Shown: positions 25,430-33,528 of the stretch, piece after piece | Numbering within the stretch: position 1 is the first letter of the stretch | Layout of the letters: each line of letters opens with the position of its first letter | Assembly (NCBI GenBank): GCA_963717125.1 | Contig: CAVQVG010000017.1 | Location: forward strand, 496,001 to 560,000 | Origin: RYN-230 sp963717125 | GTDB taxonomy: Bacteria; Actinomycetota; Actinomycetes; Streptosporangiales; Streptosporangiaceae | DNA: 64,000 bases | Reading direction: 5' to 3' | Translations under genes and position numbers: made by a program | The notes under the pieces: generated by a model | Told to the model about the DNA's origin: nothing | Database searches by the model: none | Seen by the model: the letters and a program-made list of their open reading frames with translations, nothing else

Positions 25430-26512
25430 TTACCGGGTCAGCGAGAGCGGGTGGAGCAGGGCGGCGACGGCGGCGCGGAGAGCGGCCGTGTCGGCCAGCG
25501 CGTCGGTGCTGTCGATGAACTGGTCGACGGCGCCCGCCGCGGGCAGCGCCCGGACCGCCGGGTCCCGGATGGCCTCGCGGAGCGCGGCGGCGAATCGGTC
25601 GCTGCCCAGCACCAGGTAAGGCCGGTCCCAGAACGGCCGCATGGTGGCCGGGACCGGCGCGGTCAGGTCGAGCTGGTTGTGCGCCGTAGCCGCCGCGAGC
25701 AGCGCCGCGGACAGGTGCTGCTGGCGGCCCGGCCAGTCCGCGGCGGCCAGCGCGGCCCGCAGCGGCGGTCCCACCGCCGGCCCGGCCGCCGACCGGCTGA
25801 ACGCGGTGCCGAGCCATTTGCTGTACGGCGGGTAGCGACGGTCCATCAGCAGGCACAGCCGCATCAGGTCACGGGCCAGCCGCGCCGTGATGAGCACGGA
25901 GCCGAGGTCGTCGCCGGCCTCGGCGCACCGGCCGGGAAACGGTTCTTCCTGGCTGATCCGCTGCCACTGGCAGGCCAGCACGTAGCACCAGATGTCCCGG
26001 GGATACCAGGCCAGGCTGGCCCGGACCTGTTCCAGCTCACCCAGGCCGTCGTGAAATACCGCGCCGCCCGCCAGTTCGGCCAGCCGCTGGGTGGGCGTGG
26101 CCAGCCAGTCGAGCGCGGTGATCCCGGCCCGCGGGTCGAAGCCGAGCTGGCCGTGCAGCCACGCGTCGAGGGCCGCGACCCGGACGTGGTGCCGGGCCGC
26201 CTCCGGCGGCTCGCCGCTGAGCGCGAAGCGGACCGGGTAGCCGCGGAAGCTGGCCGGCAGACGGCCGTCCAGCGCTGACCCGATCCGGTCGGCCTCGTGG
26301 CTGGGGGTGCCCGCGGCCAGCAGGAGTTGCAGCCGCGGGCCCCAGTCGTGGTCGGTGGACCGTTCGCTGTCGAAGCCGAGCACCTCCGATCCCGGGCCGA
26401 GCAGCGCCGCCGAGTAGCGCAGCCCGGGGCACAGTTCGCCCAGCAGCGGCCGAACCACGTCCGCGTAGAACTGCCCGGCCAGCTCCAGCCCGGGCAGGAA
26501 GGCCGTCCCCAT
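25430..26512 (-). CDS. DUF4037 nucleotidyltransferase-like protein
   Basis: This 360-residue protein starts MGTAFLPGLELAGQFYADVV. The key segment GFDSERSTDHDWGPRLQLLL is the hallmark of DUF4037 proteins, whose N-terminus resembles a nucleotidyltransferase with a D-H-D/W active-site-like motif. The C-terminal part is all helical and contains WYPRDIWCYVLACQWQRIS. The substrate is unknown. I prefer ATG 26512 to an upstream TTG at 26530. It is divergent from the FolD-like gene, with 93 bp between the starts. Confidence 0.85.
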   Translation of the reverse strand: MGTAFLPGLELAGQFYADVVRPLLGELCPGLRYSAALLGPGSEVLGFDSERSTDHDWGPRLQLLLAAGTPSHEADRIGSALDGRLPASFRGYPVRFALSGEPPEAARHHVRVAALDAWLHGQLGFDPRAGITALDWLATPTQRLAELAGGAVFHDGLGELEQVRASLAWYPRDIWCYVLACQWQRISQEEPFPGRCAEAGDDLGSVLITARLARDLMRLCLLMDRRYPPYSKWLGTAFSRSAAGPAVGPPLRAALAAADWPGRQQHLSAALLAAATAHNQLDLTAPVPATMRPFWDRPYLVLGSDRFAAALREAIRDPAVRALPAAGAVDQFIDSTDALADTAALRAAVAALLHPLSLTR

Positions 26513-26605
26513 CCCGCCGATCCTGCCCAATCAGTGCGCCGGGGTCAGCAGGTTTTCTGTGTGCCAGAGTCAACGCGCACTACCCATCACTCCGGGAGGC
26601 TGGTC

Positions 26606-27448
26606 ATGACGCAGCTGGTGGATGGGCGGGCCATCGCCGCCGCCATCGAAGGGCAGACGGCCGCCGCGGCGGGCGGGCTGCGCGCCGCGGGCACCGTGCC
26701 CAGGCTGGCCGTGCTGCTGCCCACCGACGATCCCGGCGCGGCCTGGTACGTCCGGTCCATCGAGCGGGCCGCCGCCCGGGCCGGCGTCGATGGCCAGGTG
26801 CACCGGCTGCCCGGGACGGCTGGGTCCGCGGAGATCACCGCCCGGCTGGCCGGGCTGTCCGCCGATCCCGCCGTGCACGGGATCATCTGCCCGACCCCGC
26901 TGCCGCCCGGCGCCAGCCTGGCCGCGGTGGGCCAGGCCATCGACGTGGCCAAGGACGTGGACGGCGCCAACCCGGCGTCGCTCGGCCAGGTCGCGGCCGG
27001 CCTGCCCGGTGCGTTCCCGCCCGCGACGGCCGCGGCAGTGCTGGAGATCCTGCACCGCGAGGGCGTTGCGCTGCGTGGCCGCCGGGCCGTGGTGGTCGGG
27101 CGGTCCATCGTGGTGGGCAAGCCGGCCGCCCTGCTGCTGCTGGCCGAGGACGCCACCGTCACCATCTGCCACTCGCGCACCAAGGACCTGGCCGCGGTGT
27201 GCCGCGAAGCCGAGGTGCTGGTGGTGGCGGCCGGGCGGGCCGGGCTGATCGGGCCGGACCATGTCGCGCCGGGCGCGGTGGTCATCGACGTGGGCACCAA
27301 CCCGGTGCCCGGCGGCGGCCTGGCCGGCGACGTGGACACCGCCGCCGTCACCGGCATCGCCTCGGTGCTCACCCCGGTACCGGGCGGGGTCGGCCCGGTC
27401 ACCACCGCCGTGCTCATCCAGCACACCGTGCACGCCGCGGCGCGCTGA
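26606..27448 (+). CDS. FolD-like methylenetetrahydrofolate dehydrogenase lacking cyclohydrolase residues
   Basis: The 280-residue protein has the full FolD fold: MTQLVDGRAIAAAI at the start, KDVDG, the NADP site VVVGRSIVVGKP, TICHSRTKDLA and TPVPGGVGP. The residue that aligns with the catalytic Lys of E. coli FolD (YVxxK) is Ile52 here (YVRSI). The Gln of the usual VQLPLP is Pro96 (IICPTPLP). Both residues are needed for cyclohydrolase and proper dehydrogenase chemistry in characterised FolD. It may be a dehydrogenase-only or repurposed paralogue. GGGAGG precedes the ATG. Confidence 0.88.
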   Translation: MTQLVDGRAIAAAIEGQTAAAAGGLRAAGTVPRLAVLLPTDDPGAAWYVRSIERAAARAGVDGQVHRLPGTAGSAEITARLAGLSADPAVHGIICPTPLPPGASLAAVGQAIDVAKDVDGANPASLGQVAAGLPGAFPPATAAAVLEILHREGVALRGRRAVVVGRSIVVGKPAALLLLAEDATVTICHSRTKDLAAVCREAEVLVVAAGRAGLIGPDHVAPGAVVIDVGTNPVPGGGLAGDVDTAAVTGIASVLTPVPGGVGPVTTAVLIQHTVHAAAR

Positions 27449-27506
27449 ATTACAGCAACTTTCACCGGGCTGGCCATTGTGCTCCCGGCCGCCTGACCGC
27501 TCACCT

Positions 27507-27722
27507 GTGCAGTTGCCGGCGCCCCCGGGGTACCTGACGAATTCGGCCGGGCAGGTGTACTACGCCCGGTCCGATGACTTCAGCACGATGGCGCCGAGCA
27601 CGCCGGGCGAGACCGAGAGCGCCGACTTCACGCTGCCGGCCGGGCTGCCGCACGGGACCTGCAACCTGTACGTGTCGGCGTGCGGCATCTCGTCCAAGAC
27701 GCCGTACACCTTCAGCTACTGA
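27507..27722 (+). pseudogene. C-terminal fragment of a secreted-type protein
   Basis: After a stop-rich stretch, an open segment reads APPGYLTNSAGQVYYARS, then FTLPAGLPHGTCNLYVSACG and ends TPYTFSY. It looks like the last beta-strand domain of a large extracellular protein. It has no plausible start, signal peptide or ribosome site, so I read it as debris of a lost gene. The rest of the 448-bp gap (27449-27896) shows only the GGAAGGG ribosome site of the next gene. Confidence 0.55.
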
Positions 27723-27896
27723 GCTTGCTAAGCCGGTATTACCTAGCTAATTGTGCTCTGGGCGGCCGGGGGCAGGCCCGGGTACGCTCGGCGGCAGGAA
27801 GACCATTCCGCAAACGCGCTAAACATCTCGCGCCCCGTGGGCTGTTCCTGAGTGTGAGCACCCGCGGCACAGGGCGCGGGCACGGGGCGGAAGGGC

Positions 27897-28139
27897 GTGT
27901 TGTGGATGCTGGTGGCGATCGTGCTCAGCTCCGTCGCGGCGGCCATCCGGCTGCTGGGCGGGCTGGCCTCATGGTGGCTGGCCATGTGCACCGAGCGGGT
28001 GCGCGGTGACGTCGCCGCGGGGCTGCTGCGGACGGCCGGGCCTGGCTCGTCGGTCCTGGACCGTCGCCGGGACGGCAGCCTGCTGGTCGTTCAGGCCGGC
28101 CGTGGGCCGGCCCCGGCGGGGCGCCGGGGGGCACGGTGA
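27897..28139 (+). CDS. Small membrane protein upstream of a sigma factor
   Basis: The 80-residue protein starts at GTG 27897 after GGCGGAAGGG. Residues 1-30 (MLWMLVAIVLSSVAAAIRLL and on) form one transmembrane segment, followed by a short cytoplasmic Arg/Gly-rich tail. Its stop lies 14 bp before the sigma-factor ATG. Position suggests a partner for the sigma factor, but it lacks the zinc-binding HxxxCxxC motif of classical anti-sigma factors. Real function unknown. Confidence 0.55.
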   Translation: MLWMLVAIVLSSVAAAIRLLGGLASWWLAMCTERVRGDVAAGLLRTAGPGSSVLDRRRDGSLLVVQAGRGPAPAGRRGAR

Positions 28140-28152
28140 GCGAGCTTCCCAC

Positions 28153-29001
28153 ATGGCCGGCGCTGGCGGCCCGCCGCCGCAGCCGGACTTCGGCAGCTTC
28201 GTCAGCTGCACCTATCCGGCCATCCTGGCCCGGGCGATCATGCTGTGCGGGCACCGGCAGGACGCCGAGGACGCGGTCCAGGAGGCCTACAGTGAGGCGT
28301 TCCGGCGCTGGGACCGGATCGGCGGCTATGACTCCGCCGAAGCCTGGGTCTACAAGGTCATGGCGCAGCGGCTGTGGCGGGCCCGCCGGCGCTGGGCCAA
28401 GGCGCTGGACGCCGCGCGTGACCTGCCGGTCCCGGCGGACAGCCGCCCGGATCAGGTGGCTGAGGCCCACGACGTGCTGCGGCTGCTGGCCAGCCTGCCG
28501 CCCGCGCGGCGGGTGGCGCTGGTCCTGCACTGCCTGTACGGCCTGCCGCAGGAGGAGATCGCCCGGGAACTCGGGGTGCGCCGGGGCACCGTCGCGGCCA
28601 GCATCCACCAGGGCCGCCGCACGTTAGAACAGGCGCTGGGGCTGATCCCGGCCAGCGGCCAGGACGCGCAGGAGGCACTCATGTCCGTGGCCCGGCGGGC
28701 CATGACCACCGCGGCGGCGTGGTCCGGCGATCCGCTCGCGGCCCTGCTCGCGGCGGTGGCCGCGCAGGTCGAGCGCGCGGTCGAAGCGGACCGGTCAGGG
28801 TGTGCCGCGCTGCTGGCCCGGCTTGGCCCGCTGGCTGGCCCAGCGGCCAGCCCGGACCCGGCCGCGAGGCTGGACCCGGCGGCCAGGCTGGACCCGGCGG
28901 CCAGGCTGGACCCGGCGGCCAGGCTGGACCCGGCGGCCAGGCTGGATGCGGCGGCCAGGCCGGACGCCGGGGGCGGCCCGCCCGGAAGCGCACCGTGCTG
29001 A
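28153..29001 (+). CDS. ECF-type RNA polymerase sigma factor with a repetitive C-terminal tail
   Basis: The 282-residue protein has sigma region 2 (CGHRQDAEDAVQEAYSEAFR, WVYKVMAQRLWRARRR) and region 4 (LPPARRVALVLHCLYGLPQE, EIARELGVRRGTVAASIHQG). About 110 residues follow region 4, ending in five DPAARL repeats. This is longer than a usual ECF sigma. The ATG at 28153 is the first start with family-like sequence after it. Its stop overlaps the start of the M48 protease gene, so the two are probably coupled. The target promoter is not evident. Confidence 0.85.
   Translation: MAGAGGPPPQPDFGSFVSCTYPAILARAIMLCGHRQDAEDAVQEAYSEAFRRWDRIGGYDSAEAWVYKVMAQRLWRARRRWAKALDAARDLPVPADSRPDQVAEAHDVLRLLASLPPARRVALVLHCLYGLPQEEIARELGVRRGTVAASIHQGRRTLEQALGLIPASGQDAQEALMSVARRAMTTAAAWSGDPLAALLAAVAAQVERAVEADRSGCAALLARLGPLAGPAASPDPAARLDPAARLDPAARLDPAARLDPAARLDAAARPDAGGGPPGSAPC
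28852..28968 (+). repeat. 18-bp tandem repeats in the sigma-factor tail
   Basis: The unit ctggacccggcggccagg is repeated about five to six times with few changes, encoding DPAARL. All copies are in frame and lie just before the overlapping start of the protease gene. Confidence 0.88.
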
Positions 29002-31151
29002 CCACGCTGCGTGCGACGCTGGCCGTCGCCCTGCTGGCCGGGCTGTACGTGCTGGCGTTCGTCATGGTGCTGGCCGACCTGACCTTGGTGCTCGAACCGT
29101 TGGTCGTCGCGCCCGGCCAGGTGGAGACCTATACCAATGTCATCAACCTGGCCCGGCTCAGCGCCCCGCCGGTGCTGGCCGTGCTGGCCTGCCTGTTCGC
29201 GGTCAGCCGACGGGCCGGCGGGCCGCGGCCGTCGGTGCTGCTGGACCCGGCTGACGCGCCCGCGCTGTGCGCCATGGTGGCCGAGCTGGCGGCCGCGGTC
29301 GGCACCGCCCCGCCCGCCGAGGTACGGGTGACCGCCGAGGCCAACGCCCAGGTGAGCGAGGAAACCCGGCTGCTTGGCCTGGTCCCGGGCACCCGGCGGC
29401 TGTACGTTGGCCTGCCGCTCCTGCTCGGGCTGAGCACCGGCGAGCTGCGCGCCGTTCTGAGCCACGAACTGGGCCACTACGCCCGGCGGCACACCCGGAT
29501 CGGGGCCGTCACCTACCGCGGCGCGGTCGCCCTGGAGCAGATCCAGGACGCGCTGGGCGGCCTGGCCGGCCGGCGGCGCCGGTTCGACGTGGTCGCGGCG
29601 TTACTGCGGCGCCTCTACCGCGGCTACGCGCGGCTGTACCTGCAGCTGTCGTTCGCCATGCGGCGGCAGCAGGAGCTGGAGGCGGACGCGGCCGCGGTGG
29701 CGGTGGCCGGGCCGGAAGCCACCGCCGCGGCGCTCCGGTCGAGCCACGCCATCGCGGTGGCGTGGGCCGATTTCCTCAGCCGGTTCGCCAGCACGGCGCG
29801 GGCCGAGGGGTTCCTCCCGGGCGGCTTGTTCGACGCGTTCGCAGACTTGCTCGCCGACCCGCTGGCGGGCGACGTGCTGGCCCGGCTGCGCGCGTCCCCG
29901 CCCGAGGTGGCGCGATCACCACTGGACTCGCATCCGAGCCTGGCCGCCCGGCTGCGCCGGATCGAGGCAGGTGAGGCGCGCCGCGCCGGGGTGGCCGGCG
30001 CCGGGGTGGCCGGCGGCAGCGCCGCGGGCCGGCCGGGCCGCGACCTGACTCCGGCGGCCCAGCTGCTGGCCGGCCCGGGCCCGGTGTTCCTGGCCGTCGC
30101 GGACCTGGTCTTCCCGGCCGGCTCCGGCGCGCCGGTGCTGCCCTGGCCGGAGTGGGCCGACCTGGTGGCGGACGCCCTGGCCGTCGCCGCGGCCAGCGAA
30201 CTCCTCGACGCGGCCCGCCGGGTCGCGGTCCAGCCCGAGCCCACCCTGGGCACCGTGCTCGAACTGCTGGCCGGCGGGGCCGCGGCCCGGCTGGCCGCGG
30301 CGCTGGCCCGGAGCACCCTGGCTGAGGCCCGGCTGCCCGCAGCGGCCCCAGATGCGCCGCGGGATCAAGTGCTGGATAGGCTGCGCGGCGCGCTGGCCGC
30401 GCTGGTCGGCTGCCTGCTGGTGCAGGCTGGCTACGCCTCCTGGAAGCTGAACTGGACCGGGCCGAGCACCCTGATCGGCCTGGACCTCGCCGTAGTGGAG
30501 TTCCCCAGCCTGGTCAACGCCGCGGTCCGGTCCCCGGCCCAGGTCGGCAACCTGCGATCCAGCCTGGCCTACCTGGACGTGGCCGTGGACGTGCCGCCGG
30601 AGCTGGGCCGCATCACCGTGCCCGGCCTGGCCGACGCGGGCGCCGGTGCCGAGGCGGGCGGTGGCGCCGCCGGCCCGGTGCCACGGCCGCACCCGGCCGG
30701 GCCGCTGCCCGAGGTCCAGTCCGGGACCCGGCGCGAGCTGCTGATCCTGCTCAACATCGGCTTCCTGCTGGTCACCCTGGCTATCGGGGCGGCCACGCTG
30801 GACCACCACCTGCATCAGCCGGCGGTCGCCTTCCCGTTCCCGGTCAGCTCCTACCCGGGCGACTCATACTCGCCCGGCGGGCTGCTGCCCACCTCGCCCG
30901 CCCGGTTCGGCCTGCCCTCCTCGGACCTGCCCAGCCTGATGCCGGTGCCCACGCTGATCCCGCTGCTGTGGACCACGATCGTCGTGTCACCCGGGGACAC
31001 GCTGTCCGAACTCGCCTGCCGGTACGGCACCACGGTGCGCCAGTTGCAGCAGGCCAACCAGCTCGGCCGCAGCAGCCAGATCCAGGCTGGTCAGCCGCTA
31101 CGGGTCCCTGCCCTGCCTGATCGCCGCATCAGCTGCGGCGCGATACGTTAG
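28995..31151 (+). CDS. Membrane M48 metalloprotease with C-terminal LysM domain
   Basis: The 718-residue protein starts at GTG 28995, overlapping the sigma-factor stop. Two N-terminal transmembrane segments are followed by an M48 peptidase domain with the zinc motif HELGH (residues 157-161) and the third ligand in QELEADAAAVAVA. A long helical middle, another membrane span (LLILLNIGFLLVTLAIGAA), a Pro/Ser-rich spacer and a LysM domain (VVSPGDTLSELACRYGTTVR) follow. LysM binds peptidoglycan, so the tail should face the wall. It may link envelope state to proteolysis and to the coupled sigma factor; that link is inferred. Confidence 0.85.
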   Translation: MLTTLRATLAVALLAGLYVLAFVMVLADLTLVLEPLVVAPGQVETYTNVINLARLSAPPVLAVLACLFAVSRRAGGPRPSVLLDPADAPALCAMVAELAAAVGTAPPAEVRVTAEANAQVSEETRLLGLVPGTRRLYVGLPLLLGLSTGELRAVLSHELGHYARRHTRIGAVTYRGAVALEQIQDALGGLAGRRRRFDVVAALLRRLYRGYARLYLQLSFAMRRQQELEADAAAVAVAGPEATAAALRSSHAIAVAWADFLSRFASTARAEGFLPGGLFDAFADLLADPLAGDVLARLRASPPEVARSPLDSHPSLAARLRRIEAGEARRAGVAGAGVAGGSAAGRPGRDLTPAAQLLAGPGPVFLAVADLVFPAGSGAPVLPWPEWADLVADALAVAAASELLDAARRVAVQPEPTLGTVLELLAGGAAARLAAALARSTLAEARLPAAAPDAPRDQVLDRLRGALAALVGCLLVQAGYASWKLNWTGPSTLIGLDLAVVEFPSLVNAAVRSPAQVGNLRSSLAYLDVAVDVPPELGRITVPGLADAGAGAEAGGGAAGPVPRPHPAGPLPEVQSGTRRELLILLNIGFLLVTLAIGAATLDHHLHQPAVAFPFPVSSYPGDSYSPGGLLPTSPARFGLPSSDLPSLMPVPTLIPLLWTTIVVSPGDTLSELACRYGTTVRQLQQANQLGRSSQIQAGQPLRVPALPDRRISCGAIR

Positions 31152-31155
31152 CGGC

Positions 31156-32616
31156 ATGGCTGACCAGGCGCTGGACGCCAGCACGGCGTGGGACTACGCG
31201 CCGGCCCCCGAGTCCACGGATGTCGTGTCGATCGCGCCCAGCTATGACCTGTTCATCGGCGGGGACTTCGTCCCGGCGGCGGACGGCGGCCACTTCGCCA
31301 CGCTCAACCCGGCCACCGAGCAGCCGCTGGCCGAGGTGGCTCAGGCCGGCGACCAGGACGTGGACCGCGCCGTCGGCGCGGCCCGGGACGCCTACGAGGG
31401 CGCGTGGGGCAGCATGCCCGGCCGGGAGCGGGCCAAGTACCTGTACCGGATCGCCCGCGTCATCCAGGAGCGGTCCCGCGAGTTCGCCGTGCTGGAGAGC
31501 CTGGACAACGGCAAACCGATCAAGGAATCGCGGGACGTGGACATCCCGCTGGCCGCCGCGCACTTCTTCTACTACGCGGGCTGGGCGGACAAGCTGGAGC
31601 ACGCCGGGTTCGGCCCGGACCCCCGCCCGCTGGGCGTGGCCGGGCAGGTCATCCCCTGGAACTTCCCGCTGCTGATGGCGGCCTGGAAACTTGCCCCGGC
31701 GCTGGCCGCCGGCAACACCTGCGTGCTCAAGCCGGCCGAGACCACGCCGCTCACCGCGCTGCTGCTGGCCGAGGTCATTCAGCAGGCCGAACTACCGCCG
31801 GGCACGGTCAACATCCTGACCGGCGACGGCGCCACCGGGCAGGCCCTGGTCGCCCACCCGGGCGTGCACAAGGTCGCGTTCACCGGCTCGACCGAGGTGG
31901 GCAAGGAGATCCAGCGGGCGGTCGCGGGCACCGGCAAGAAGCTCACCCTGGAACTCGGCGGCAAAGCGGCCAACGTGGTGTTCGACGACGCTCCGCTGGA
32001 CCAGGCGGTGGAGGGCATCGTCAACGGCATCTTCTTCAACCAGGGCCACGTGTGCTGCGCGGGCTCCCGGCTGCTGGTCCAGGAGTCGGTCGCGGACACC
32101 GTGCTGGACCGGCTCAAGCGGCGGCTCGGCACGCTGCGGCTGGGCGACCCGCTGGACAAGAACACCGACATCGGCGCGATCAACTCGCGGCAGCAGCTAG
32201 ACAAGATCACCGAGCTGTCCGCGGTTGGGGAGCAGGAGGGCGCCGAGCGCTGGTCGCTGGCCTGCCCGATCCCGGACCGGGGCTACTGGTTCCCGCCGAC
32301 CGTGTTCAGCGGGGTCAGCCAGGCCCACCGGATCGCCCAGGAGGAGATCTTCGGGCCGGTGCTGTCCGTGCTCACGTTCCGCACCCCGGACGAAGCCGTG
32401 GCCAAGGCCAACAACACGCCGTACGGGCTGTCCGCGGGCATCTGGACCGAGAAGGGCAGCCGGATCTTCTGGATGGCCCAGCGGTTGCGCGCCGGGGTGG
32501 TCTGGGCCAACACCTATAACCGGTTCGACCCGGCGAGCCCGTTCGGCGGTTACCGGGAATCCGGGTTCGGCCGGGAAGGCGGGCGGCACGGGCTGGCTGG
32601 ATACGTCAATGGATGA
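31156..32616 (+). CDS. Aldehyde dehydrogenase
   Basis: The 486-residue enzyme has the NAD-dependent aldehyde dehydrogenase motifs: GQVIPWNFPLLMAAWKLAPA, the cofactor loop FTGSTEVGKEI, the general base in LELGGKAANVV and the catalytic Cys in GHVCCAGSRLLV. Such genes beside deoC in actinobacteria are expected to oxidise acetaldehyde from deoxyribose breakdown to acetate. Here it lies 14.5 kb from deoC, but the gene order is otherwise compatible. The start at 31156 is only 4 bp after the protease stop. Confidence 0.93.
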   Translation: MADQALDASTAWDYAPAPESTDVVSIAPSYDLFIGGDFVPAADGGHFATLNPATEQPLAEVAQAGDQDVDRAVGAARDAYEGAWGSMPGRERAKYLYRIARVIQERSREFAVLESLDNGKPIKESRDVDIPLAAAHFFYYAGWADKLEHAGFGPDPRPLGVAGQVIPWNFPLLMAAWKLAPALAAGNTCVLKPAETTPLTALLLAEVIQQAELPPGTVNILTGDGATGQALVAHPGVHKVAFTGSTEVGKEIQRAVAGTGKKLTLELGGKAANVVFDDAPLDQAVEGIVNGIFFNQGHVCCAGSRLLVQESVADTVLDRLKRRLGTLRLGDPLDKNTDIGAINSRQQLDKITELSAVGEQEGAERWSLACPIPDRGYWFPPTVFSGVSQAHRIAQEEIFGPVLSVLTFRTPDEAVAKANNTPYGLSAGIWTEKGSRIFWMAQRLRAGVVWANTYNRFDPASPFGGYRESGFGREGGRHGLAGYVNG

Positions 32617-33512
32617 GCACCTCGATGCCTGAGCGCAGCCAGCCCGCGCGGCTCGACGTCCGCAAGACGTACAAGCTGTTCATCGGCGGCGCGTTCCCGC
32701 GTTCCGAGTCGGGCCGGTCCTACCCGGTCACCGGCCGGCGCGGCGAGTTGCTGGCGCACGCGGCGCGGGCGTCCCGCAAGGACGCACGGGACGCGGTGCA
32801 AGCCGCCCGCAAGGCGTTTCCCGGCTGGTCCGGCGCGACCGCGTACAACCGGGGCCAGGTCCTCTACCGCGTCGCCGAACTACTCGAGGGCCGGGCCGGT
32901 CAGTTCGCCGATGAGGGCGTTAAGGCAGCTGGGGCTGGGGCGGCCAGGGCAGCCCAGCAGGTGGCCGCGGCCATCGACCGGTGGGTGTGGTACGCGGGCT
33001 GGCCGGACAAGATCGGCCAGATCACCGGGGCGGCCAACCCGGTGGCCGGGCCGTACTTCAACCTGAGCGTGCCCGAGCCGACCGGGGTGGTGGCGCTGCT
33101 CGCGCCCGCCGAGGCCAGCCTGCTGGCCCTGGTCAGCGTGCTCGCGCCGGTCATCGCCACCGGGAACACGGCCGTGCTGGTGGCCAGCGAGCAGGCCCCG
33201 CTGGCCGCGATCAGCCTGGCCGAGGTGCTGGCCACCTCGGACGTGCCGGGCGGCGTGGTCAACGTGCTGACCGGGCGGACGGCCGAGCTGGCGCCGGTGC
33301 TGGCCGCGCACATGGACGTGAACGCCATCGACCTGACCGGCGCGGACCCGGCCGCCCGGGCCGAGCTGGAGCGGGCCGCGGCCGGCAACGTCAAGCGGGT
33401 GTTCCCGGTGGGCCGCGACGGGGCGGCCGAGGACTGGGCGGCCACGCCCCGCCTGGACCGGATGCTCGCCTTCCTGGAGACCAAGACCATCTGGCACCCG
33501 ATCGGCACCTAG
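32613..33512 (+). CDS. Short aldehyde-dehydrogenase-like protein lacking the catalytic half
   Basis: The 299-residue protein resembles the N-terminal cofactor-binding half of aldehyde dehydrogenases (YKLFIGGAFPRSESGR, PTGVVALLAPAEASLLALVS). It stops before the glutamate base and catalytic Cys segments. It is coupled to the full-length enzyme by ATGA. Truncated partners of this size next to a complete aldehyde dehydrogenase are known in actinobacterial deoC neighbourhoods, so this is probably a conserved non-catalytic subunit and not a broken gene. Hexamer or heteromer formation is inferred. Confidence 0.8.
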   Translation: MSTSMPERSQPARLDVRKTYKLFIGGAFPRSESGRSYPVTGRRGELLAHAARASRKDARDAVQAARKAFPGWSGATAYNRGQVLYRVAELLEGRAGQFADEGVKAAGAGAARAAQQVAAAIDRWVWYAGWPDKIGQITGAANPVAGPYFNLSVPEPTGVVALLAPAEASLLALVSVLAPVIATGNTAVLVASEQAPLAAISLAEVLATSDVPGGVVNVLTGRTAELAPVLAAHMDVNAIDLTGADPAARAELERAAAGNVKRVFPVGRDGAAEDWAATPRLDRMLAFLETKTIWHPIGT

Positions 33513-33528
33513 GGCCGCCACCGGCCGG

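Noticed and set aside
28719..28994. An 92-residue Gly/Arg-rich extension of the M48 protease
   Set aside because: It is the shadow of the sigma-factor tail repeats; GTG 28995 gives a proper membrane start.
32613..33512. Second aldehyde dehydrogenase as a broken gene
   Set aside because: It has a clean end, coupled start and no decayed catalytic half downstream; short partners of this kind are known next to full enzymes.
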